From: Oscillospiraceae bacterium
GTDB taxonomy: Bacteria; Bacillota_A; Clostridia; Oscillospirales; Oscillospiraceae
Assembly (NCBI GenBank): GCA_017481325.1
Contig: JAFUPG010000010.1
Location: 1 to 28,121 of the forward strand
Direction: 5' to 3'
DNA length: 28,121 nt
Of this stretch, positions 1 through 7,600 are shown piece by piece. The translations under genes and the position numbers were made by a program. Each line of letters starts with the position of its first letter. Position 1 is the stretch's first letter. The notes under the pieces are model-generated. The model was not told the DNA's origin. It ran no database searches and worked only from the letters and a program-made list of their open reading frames with translations.

Positions 1-79
1 AACAGGTCTGTACAAAACATAGACAAAATGATACAATATCAAAAAGAGCAGTGATTATTTTGTATAGGAGGCAGACGCT

Positions 80-967
80 ATGTATGTTAACTCCGGCTAC
101 CTAAATAATTCCCGTGCGCCCTTTAAGGATAAGTCCCGCCCTTTGATCGTGGGCAGCTGCGGCACTTACCGGCTGAAAAATACAAAAAAATTGCCCACTT
201 GGCGACCCAAGGGGCGTTTGGATTATCAATTACTGTATATCGTGTCGGGAAAAACCCACTTTTTCTTCGATGGGAAAGAGCGGATCGTCACGGCGGGACA
301 TATGGTTTTGATCCCGCCCCGCAAGGAGCAGCGCTATGATTATTTCGGTGCGGAAAAGCCGGAGGTCTATTGGGTGCATTTCACCGGCAGCGAGGTGAAA
401 AACATTCTGCGCAAATACGAGATCCCTATGGACGATCCCGTATTCTACTCCGGCGCCTCCTCCACCTATGCCTATCTTTTCAAGGAGATGATCCACGAGC
501 TGCAGACCTGCCGCACCGGCTTTGAGGAGCTGCTGGCCATGTACCTCAGCCAGATTTTTCTCCTGGTGCAGCGCACTCGTCAGGAGCAACGCCCTACGGT
601 ATCCACCTATATTCAGGAGGAGATGGAGTATGCCCGCCGCTACTTCAATGAGCATTACAATGAGCCCATCTCCATTCAGGACTATGCTGAGTCACGGAAT
701 ATGAGCGTCTGCTATTTCCAGCGGAATTTCAAGCAGATCGTAAATCACACCCCCATGCAGTACCTGCTGACCATCCGGGTGAACAATGCCGCCAGCCTTT
801 TGGAGACCACCGACTACTCCATGGCGGAGATCGCCGCCATCGTGGGCTACGAGGATCCCCTCTACTTCAGCCGCCTCTTCCGCAAGCTCAAAGGCGTGTC
901 GCCCTCTGAATATCGGAAGCTTCTGAAACATAATGCCAAGCTCTCGGGGGCAGAAGAACGATTATAG
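80..967 (+). CDS. AraC-family transcriptional regulator with cupin-type sensor domain
   Basis: A 295-residue protein. Residues about 25-165 look like the AraC-type cupin sensing arm (contains LLYIVSGKTHFFFDG and a PPRKEQRYDYFG stretch). Residues about 185-285 form two helix-turn-helix motifs of the AraC/XylS type, with the typical ending MAEIAAIVGYEDPLYFSRLFRKLKGVSPSEYR. Members usually bind a sugar or similar small molecule and activate nearby catabolic genes. The start is supported by AGGAGG at 66-71, eight bases upstream. A strong hairpin terminator follows at 1027. The gene converges on the minus-strand surface-protein operon, so it may control that operon, but no operator is visible here. 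The ligand is unknown. The family call is confident. Confidence 0.93.
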   Translation: MYVNSGYLNNSRAPFKDKSRPLIVGSCGTYRLKNTKKLPTWRPKGRLDYQLLYIVSGKTHFFFDGKERIVTAGHMVLIPPRKEQRYDYFGAEKPEVYWVHFTGSEVKNILRKYEIPMDDPVFYSGASSTYAYLFKEMIHELQTCRTGFEELLAMYLSQIFLLVQRTRQEQRPTVSTYIQEEMEYARRYFNEHYNEPISIQDYAESRNMSVCYFQRNFKQIVNHTPMQYLLTIRVNNAASLLETTDYSMAEIAAIVGYEDPLYFSRLFRKLKGVSPSEYRKLLKHNAKLSGAEERL

Positions 968-1026
968 AAGACGCATTTCTCTCCCTCTTGCTTAATCTTT
1001 TTTTCCGATGGTTCACTACTGGATTC

Positions 1027-1063
1027 AAGACCTGTATTCCGAAAGGAGTACAGGTCTTCTTTT
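1027..1063 (+). terminator. Rho-independent terminator of the AraC gene (copy 1 of a repeated hairpin)
   Basis: A 14-bp stem with one G-U pair closes on a GAAA tetraloop (1041-1044) and is followed by CTTTT. The arms are 1027-1040 and 1045-1058. The same sequence, 36 bp counting flanks, occurs again at about 22940 in the same orientation. Confidence 0.85.
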
Positions 1064-1084
1064 CCGCACAGAAATAATTTACAA

Positions 1085-1119
1085 CAACAGGGAACGGCTG
1101 GTTTTGCCGTTCCCTGTTG
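1085..1119 (-). terminator. Terminator hairpin of the surface-protein operon
   Basis: A perfect 14-bp stem (arms 1085-1098 and 1106-1119) has a 7-base loop. Read on the minus strand it is followed by TTGTAAATTATTT, a moderately U-rich tail. It lies 58 bases after the stop codon of the SLH protein and back to back with the plus-strand terminator, as expected for convergent transcription units. Confidence 0.75.
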
Positions 1120-1176
1120 GATTTATAGATTCGAAAATTCTTTGACGAGAAACGTCGGGATTATATCAGCGGTCAC

Positions 1177-3426
1177 TTAGATTTCGCTGTTCAGGAAGCG
1201 CACCAGAATGGCCGCTACCTGGGCTCGGCTTGCCTCGCCCTCGGGACGGAGGTATACGCTGCCGTTCTCCTCAACGCCGGTAATGATTTTCAGATACAGC
1301 GCCCATTTCATGGCATCCAGGGCGTAATCCGCTACCTGAGCGCTGTCGGGGAAATAGGAAATGGACTGGCGGTAATCCGTATTCCGTCCGGCATAGGCGG
1401 CATAACGGAAGAGAATGGTCACCATCTGCTGCCGGGTAATCGGCGCATCCGGGGCGAAACGCTGGGCGGTAATACCGGTGGTAATGCCCTCCCCGGCTGC
1501 CCAGATCACCGCCTGCTCGTACCAGATGCCCTGTGGCACATCACTGAAGGGGCAGTCGCCCTCTACCTCCGGCGCACCTGCCAGACGGTACAGCACCGTG
1601 ACCAGCATGGCTCGGGTCATGGTGGCATCGGGGGCAAAGCTCCCCTCGCCCATGCCTGTAAAGAGCCCCAGTTCCACTGCCTCGCAGACCTCGTCGTAGT
1701 ACCACGCCTGTTCCGACACATCGGTAAATTCTACCGTAAGCTCCACGGTATAAAGAGCGGTGTAGGTCACATCGCAGGTCACAGGAGCCAGCTCCGGCTC
1801 CCAGCCGACAAAGGTATAGCTGCGGTAACCGTCGGAAGCCTTGGCGGTGTCGCCCTTGAATTGGGGCATAGTCCCCTCCTCGTATTCCTCGGTGCTGATA
1901 TTGCCGTCGACGTTCCATGTGACTGTATAATAGCGGATGATTCCGGTCTGTTCATAAACCGCTGTATAGGTAACATCGCAGGTAACCGGAGCCAGCTCGG
2001 GATCCCAGCCCACGAATGTATAGGTATAGTTCTCGTCGGCGGCCTTGTCAGTGCTGCCCTTGTACTCCGGCATAGTGTCTTCCTCATATGCCTCAGTGGT
2101 GATGATCCCGTCAACGTTCCAGGTGACAGTGAAGATCTCCACAGGCTGCTCGATGGGCGTGGAAATATAGCGGGCGGTGTAGGTCACATCGCAGGTGACG
2201 GGTGCCAGTGCAGGTTCCCAGCCGGCGAAGGTGTAGCTGAAGTTTTCATCGGGCGCCTTTGCAGTGTCGCCCTTGAACTGGGGCATGTCGCCCTCCTCGT
2301 ATTCCTCGGTGCTGATTTTGCCGTCAACATCCCAGGTAACGGTATAGATCGCCGGAGGCTCCGGCAGAATTACATTCAGATTACTGAACGTGGCGCTGCC
2401 ACCGGCATCGATAACGCCCAGCTCCAGATTCATGTTGCTGCCATCGGCAGGGGCTTTGGTAAAGCGGATGGTGTCGCCATTTTTGCCTGCAAAGGTCACG
2501 GCCAGATCGCCGCCCTGTTCACGGGTCAGGGTCACAGCCACCTGCTGCCCCTGGGCATTGAACCAGTTGCCGTACTGAGGAGAGTAGATCTGATTGCCGT
2601 TGCCGCCGGAGGCATTGAGCTCCAGCTGCATACCCAACACCTGCACATAGGCTCGAATGGACAGCACGGTCACGTCCAGTGTCACGGTAAAATTCTCAGG
2701 ATCCGTCAGCAGCTCCTGCCAGATACGCTTGGAGTTTGTGCCATCGTGGCTGACGGAGTAGATCGTGCCTTCTTCGTCCACGGTCCAGCCGCTGTAATTA
2801 TTGTTGTCCGTAAACCAGCCGAAGTCCCCGGGCGTTTTGCCGGAGGCAGGAGGATCTTCAGGCTCTTCGGGCGGCTGGATGTTGTCGCCCAGGGCAATAT
2901 TGGCAAAGGTGGCGCTGCCCCCATTGTCAATGACACCCAGCTCCAGATTCTTGCTGCTTCCGTCGGCAGGCGTCTTGGTAAAGTTGACGGTGTCGCCGTT
3001 TTTGCCCGTATAAGTCACATCCAGAGCACCGCCGTTCTCCCGGTGCAGGCGCACTGTCACCTGCTGCCCCTGGGCGTTGAACCAGTCGGCATCCGGAGAG
3101 TAGATCTGATTGCCGTTACCACCGGAGGCGTTGAGCTCCAGCCGTACACCCAGCACCTGCACATAGGCTCGGATAGACAGGACAGTCACGTCCAGTGTCA
3201 AAGTGAAATTCTCAGGGTCGAAAAACAGCTCTTTCCAGATCCGCTGGGAGCCTGCTCCGTCATAGCGGACGGTGTAAGCGCCGTCGGATACGGTCCAGCC
3301 GCTGAAATTATTGTTATCGGTGATCCAGCCCTCGTCCGCAGGAGAGGGTTCTGCAGCCAACACGCCCATAGGCAGCAGCGCCAAAAGCAGCGCCGCAGAA
3401 AGAAGCATGCACATTAGCCGTTTCAT
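1177..3426 (-). CDS. SLH-anchored surface protein with two beta-sandwich modules and three B-repeats
   Basis: A 749-residue secreted protein. A signal peptide covers residues 1-24 (VLA|AE cleavage). Two related modules (about 33-180 and 202-353) share the GW.TDNNN.SGW opening and an ELGVID.GGSATF.N close, and they match modules in the 1688-residue neighbour. Three repeats of about 60 residues (360-420, 431-491, 500-560) carry YTVTWNVDG and the ending APVTCDVTYTA, typical of Listeria-Bacteroides/InlB B-type repeats. Residues 567-749 contain three SLH domains (FTDVSEQAWYYD, FSDVPQGIWYEQ, FPDSAQVADYA), which bind secondary cell-wall polymer. The start has AGGAGG just upstream. It is the last gene of the minus-strand operon, 13 bases after the GH76-like gene. 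The likely role is a cell-wall-bound glycan-capture protein (inferred). Confidence 0.9.
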   Translation of the reverse strand: MKRLMCMLLSAALLLALLPMGVLAAEPSPADEGWITDNNNFSGWTVSDGAYTVRYDGAGSQRIWKELFFDPENFTLTLDVTVLSIRAYVQVLGVRLELNASGGNGNQIYSPDADWFNAQGQQVTVRLHRENGGALDVTYTGKNGDTVNFTKTPADGSSKNLELGVIDNGGSATFANIALGDNIQPPEEPEDPPASGKTPGDFGWFTDNNNYSGWTVDEEGTIYSVSHDGTNSKRIWQELLTDPENFTVTLDVTVLSIRAYVQVLGMQLELNASGGNGNQIYSPQYGNWFNAQGQQVAVTLTREQGGDLAVTFAGKNGDTIRFTKAPADGSNMNLELGVIDAGGSATFSNLNVILPEPPAIYTVTWDVDGKISTEEYEEGDMPQFKGDTAKAPDENFSYTFAGWEPALAPVTCDVTYTARYISTPIEQPVEIFTVTWNVDGIITTEAYEEDTMPEYKGSTDKAADENYTYTFVGWDPELAPVTCDVTYTAVYEQTGIIRYYTVTWNVDGNISTEEYEEGTMPQFKGDTAKASDGYRSYTFVGWEPELAPVTCDVTYTALYTVELTVEFTDVSEQAWYYDEVCEAVELGLFTGMGEGSFAPDATMTRAMLVTVLYRLAGAPEVEGDCPFSDVPQGIWYEQAVIWAAGEGITTGITAQRFAPDAPITRQQMVTILFRYAAYAGRNTDYRQSISYFPDSAQVADYALDAMKWALYLKIITGVEENGSVYLRPEGEASRAQVAAILVRFLNSEI
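1747..2349 (-). repeat. Three in-frame B-type repeats in the SLH protein
   Basis: Three coding repeats of roughly 200-213 bp encode residues 360-560. Each opens with TVTW(D/N)VDG, has a YEE..MP.(F/Y)KG core and ends APVTCDVTYTA. They probably form a rigid stalk between the binding modules and the SLH anchor. Confidence 0.85.
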
Positions 3427-3439
3427 TTGTTCCTCCTTC

Positions 3440-4651
3440 TCACTGCAGCAACTGCTCCAACAGCGCCGCTGCGGTGATCATATTGATGGTGGTCGCCGTA
3501 GTCATGATCTGTTTGGGGTCGGCATAGGCATCCCAGGTCTCACCGCCGCTCCAGCCGCCCTTGTAGTAGCCCTCCTCCGTTCTTGCGTAGCGGAGAATAT
3601 GGTCGGCGGTGGTGAAAATGCGGTCGTAGTCCGCCCGGGTCGCCCCGGGAAGGGTCAACACCTGTCGCACCCAGGGCCCCACAAACATGGCATTGGCCCA
3701 GGCATCCCGATCGTTGACATAGGCGCCATTGTTGTTGTAAAGCTCGCTGTCGTTCAGGGCCCGAAGAGTGCGCAGAGCATTGTTCAGATACTGCGCCTCG
3801 CCGGTAATGGCATAGAGATCCGCATGGATGCAGCCCATGGCCATGTTCACAAAGAGAGCAGAAACGCTGCTTGCCTCTGCCACCTGCTGCGGCATTAGAG
3901 CGCCGTCGGGTCCGTTGACAATTGCTCGCCCCGTGCGATTTACGTTGTAATCCATCCAGTACAGGCCGTCGTTGGCTGTAACCGTGAGACTTCTGCCGTC
4001 TTCCAGGGCATTTTCATAGGCTTTTGTGCCGTTGCGGAGCATATTTTCCTCTGTCCAGCGGTATAGTGCCAGAGTATCCGGCATCAGGCTGTCATCTCCG
4101 GAGGCCAGGGTATACTCCAGAGCGGCATACATCAGCCCCACATAGCTCATGGATTTGAAACGATTGTCGCTGTTTTCGTCCCGTTGGGCGGTGTACCAGA
4201 GGCCGTTGCCCACCTGACCGTCCTTGAAATAGTCGTAGGCATTGCGGACACAGTCCCGTGCCAGGGTGAGGCACTCCTCCTCCCCCAGCACGTGGTACAT
4301 GATCAGGTAGACCATGGCATCCCAGCCTGTGTCATCGACGGCGATATTGGGAGCAGCACCGAAATTGCCGGTCATCTGCTCATAAGTAAAGCTTGTCTTC
4401 AGATAGTCCCACTCGCCCCGGAGCAGCTCCGTAATATTCAGGCGGTCGGGACTCCCCTCCGGCAGCGCCTGCCAGAGGGTATAGAGGTTAAAGATTGCAA
4501 TGCCGTGATCCCAGATCATGTCCTGCCGCTCCGCACCCACGTAGCCGTGGTAGGTGCTTTGCAGATGATTGCCCTCTTCGTCCCAAAAGTTCTGTAACAG
4601 ATCCCGGTGAGCACTCAGCGCCGAAGACATGTACTGTGTCTCACCCGGCAC
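3440..4651 (-). CDS. GH76-like (alpha/alpha)6-barrel protein without signal peptide
   Basis: A protein of about 403 residues from a GTG codon at 4651, or 396 from the ATG at 4630. It resembles family GH76 (alpha-1,6-mannanases): an Asp pair in NIAVDDTGWDAM (residues 106-107 of the long form) sits where GH76 has its catalytic DD, followed by aromatic- and Gly-rich helical-hairpin segments. It is a close paralogue of the lipoprotein at 10378-11712 (well over half of residues identical by eye). Unlike that paralogue it has no signal peptide or lipobox and begins directly at the catalytic domain. Its start overlaps the end of the upstream 1688-residue gene by 11 bases in another frame, and no good ribosome-binding site precedes either start. 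Translational coupling, or a frameshift fusion to the secreted protein, are both possible. The GH76 assignment is by eye and the substrate is unknown. Confidence 0.72.
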   Translation of the reverse strand: MPGETQYMSSALSAHRDLLQNFWDEEGNHLQSTYHGYVGAERQDMIWDHGIAIFNLYTLWQALPEGSPDRLNITELLRGEWDYLKTSFTYEQMTGNFGAAPNIAVDDTGWDAMVYLIMYHVLGEEECLTLARDCVRNAYDYFKDGQVGNGLWYTAQRDENSDNRFKSMSYVGLMYAALEYTLASGDDSLMPDTLALYRWTEENMLRNGTKAYENALEDGRSLTVTANDGLYWMDYNVNRTGRAIVNGPDGALMPQQVAEASSVSALFVNMAMGCIHADLYAITGEAQYLNNALRTLRALNDSELYNNNGAYVNDRDAWANAMFVGPWVRQVLTLPGATRADYDRIFTTADHILRYARTEEGYYKGGWSGGETWDAYADPKQIMTTATTINMITAAALLEQLLQ

Positions 4652-7600
4652 GAAAGCAGGAGGCTGCGGCGTCGCCGTAGTACATAGTAGCTCTCACCAG
4701 CTGCGCCAGCTTGGCGTCGGCGGAGTTGATATTGCTTCTGGCGTATGCCTCCACACTGTAGCCCACGTTCTGTGAGGCGATCTCTTCGCCTACGTATGCC
4801 ACAAAGTAATACATATCACGCATGTTCACGGATTTTACGCCGGTGAAGGTGACCTGGAGTCTGCCGTCATCCAGTTCCGTAAACTCGGTAAGCGTTGCCA
4901 CTTCCTCGCCGTTCTCGTTGAGCACCTTGACAGCAGTGATGTCCTGCTTGGTGTAGCCATCGGCGATGGTCAGCTTGGCATTGATCTCGGTCTTATCTGC
5001 AAAGTTGACAGAGAAGCCCATGGCAGTGACAGCGGTAATGGAGCGCTGGTTATCCACATAGGTTCTCACGTCGGTGAGTTCGGAAGACAGCTGGGTGGTG
5101 GCGTACTGCTGATATGCCTCCATGCCGGCATTGACCGGCTCGTCCGCACGGCGGTCGAAAGCGGCCTGCGCTGCTGCGCCGTAGTTCAGGCAGTCGATCA
5201 GGAGGGTGTAGAGCTCGGGCTTCTCCTGGTAAGTATAGCCGTCATAGCAGAGCTGGGCATAGGCCAGGACGGAGTAGGTATCAATTTGTGTATAGTATTC
5301 CTTGCCTGCCTCGTCGAAGAAGTGGAGTACCGCCCTCAGCTCACTACCCATCTCCACGGACTGGATGCCGGGAAGGCTGAAGAGCATACGGTCGGGGTCG
5401 CTGACCAGATCGGGGTAAAGAGTGACAGTTTCTACAGTCTTCTCACCGCCTCCCATGGGATAGCGATCCTTTTCAACCAGCAGATAGGCGCCCTCGGTAA
5501 CATAGCCCGGGACAGCAGCTGCAATATTCTCATACTTAATGCGGTAATTCATCTGCAGGTCAGAATCGAAGGAAACCGTATGGCTGATCTTGACAGAGAC
5601 CTCGGAAGGCTGCGCCGGAGCGGGCAGTAAATTCACATAGCCGTTGAGCTGGCGAAGTACCGCATTGGCAAATACACGATAGCCTGTATTATTGGGGTGA
5701 ACCTGATCGGCAATGAGCCAATCTACGCCGTCAGTATCGAAGTAGGTATCCATATACAGCAGGCCGAATTCCTCTGCCAGCGCCTTGATTGCTACATTCC
5801 AGCGCAGCGCTTCATCGTCACTGCCCAAGCTCTGGCTACAGTCGGATCGTCTGGCACAGATACCGAAGACCAGAATAACAGCGTCAGGGCAAGCTGCGGT
5901 CAGTTCCGTCAGGAAGCTGCGATAGGTACTGATAAACTCTTCAAGCGTGACACCGTAATGAAGGTCATTGACTCCATATGCCACAGAAATCAGGTCCGGA
6001 TGATTGGCAACGATGTATTCCTGTACCACATCCTTGCCTGCCGGATACAGGTCGTTGAGAATGGAACGGCACATTGCAGTACCGCCGATCCCCTTGTCGA
6101 TGGTATTGACCTCACTGCCCTGCAGGCCAGAAATCAAATCTCCCAGAGTGTAGACCCAGTTGTCTTCAGGGGTGTTGGCGCAGGTACCGGCAGTTATACT
6201 GTCGCCCACGGCTACATAAGTACCAAAGGGCGCTGCCTGGATTTCCTCCCGACGGTTCGTCCGGGTGACCTTCATGGTCTCTGTCAGGAACAGAGCATTC
6301 GCAGCCTGATGATCCGCAAGAGCACTGCGATTTGCCGCCACCAGAGCGGCCAGCACCAATGTCTGCTTTTCATTGGTCAGGTCGTGATACAGAGTCAGGC
6401 TCAGTCCAAGTGCAGGATCTGCCACCGCAGCTTTCATTTCCTCCACTGTTGTGGCAGAGGCAAAGCTATCCAGCGCCTCCTGTATCAATGTAACAGGCGC
6501 ATCAGAACTGATCATCAGTTCGCTATTTGCACAGGCTGCCAGGCAAGGACAATTGCGCATCAGCTGGCGCAGGATCTCTCCCATCACCAGTGCCTCACCG
6601 GAAGCACTAAGGGTCTTGCCATTCCCCGTTACTGTCCAGGGGGCATCGCCCATGGCTGCATAAAGGTCGGCAAACAGCAAATTGTTTTCTTCTGCAAGTG
6701 TCTTGATCGCTGCCTGATATGCGCCATAGGTTTCTATAGAAACCTGACCCAATGCTTCATCACTGACGTAAGGCAGGCCGGTCAGAAGGATTGTACCCTC
6801 ATCTTTTACCGCTGCAATCAGTTGGTCATAGTCGGCAGCAAAGTCTTCTGCAGAGGTACCGGAGAGCATGGCTTCCAAGCCATAAGCAAGAATGATCAGA
6901 TCCGCATTTTTGTCGCAGATGGCTTGCGCAGAGAGTTCAACAGTGGAAGCCTCCACAGGACGGCACTGATATTCAGCCATTTCTGCTAAAAGGGCGTTGC
7001 TCCAGCCGCTGACCAGATCTCCGGCAAATACCGCCTTGGAGAAGGGAACTACGTCACTACGTACCTGAATTTCTTCAAAAGAGACCGCACCTGCATAAAG
7101 ACCGATCTCCAAATTATCATTATCCTCAACGGAGGATATATTCGCAGTATAAAGGGTCTGGGAGCCTTCCCCAAGGATCCCCACGATTACATCACCGCCG
7201 GCCTTTCGGCTCAGATATACCATAGCTTTACCGCCTGCTGCGGGGATCCATTCCCGGAATGTGCCATTGAGCTTTACGCCCAACTGTTCGCCGGTACCGT
7301 TTCTACCGTCCAGCTCCAGGGTTTGTCCCAGAACTTTAACATAGCCGGAGGATGTGTTATCCGCTGTCAGCTCCAGGCTGGCAAAGAAGTTTTCCTGATC
7401 GGAAATCAGGTTCTTCCAGATACGGTGATTACCGGTTGTGGTAGCGTAATCTGCGGAGATATTCTCGCCGTCAATGGTCACCCAGCCGGTAAAGTCCTTG
7501 GTACCATTGATCTCGTCCGTCTCCCAACCATAGAGACCGGGAGACAGAACAGCCATTCCCTCGTCCCGTACATTTACAAAATAAGCGCTGGCACCACTGT

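Noticed and set aside
1747..2349. Possible CRISPR-like regular repeats
   Set aside because: The period of about 200 bp is in-frame and encodes three B-type protein repeats; there are no short identical repeats with unique spacers.
1861..3417. Long plus-strand open frame (518 codons) opposite the SLH protein gene
   Set aside because: It is antisense to a gene with clear SLH, B-repeat and signal-peptide features; it has no ribosome-binding site and no recognisable domain. It is a by-product of codon bias.
5697..6989. Plus-strand open frame of 430 codons opposite the giant SGNH gene
   Set aside because: The minus strand encodes intact SGNH motifs here; the plus frame has no start site and a low-complexity mixed composition.
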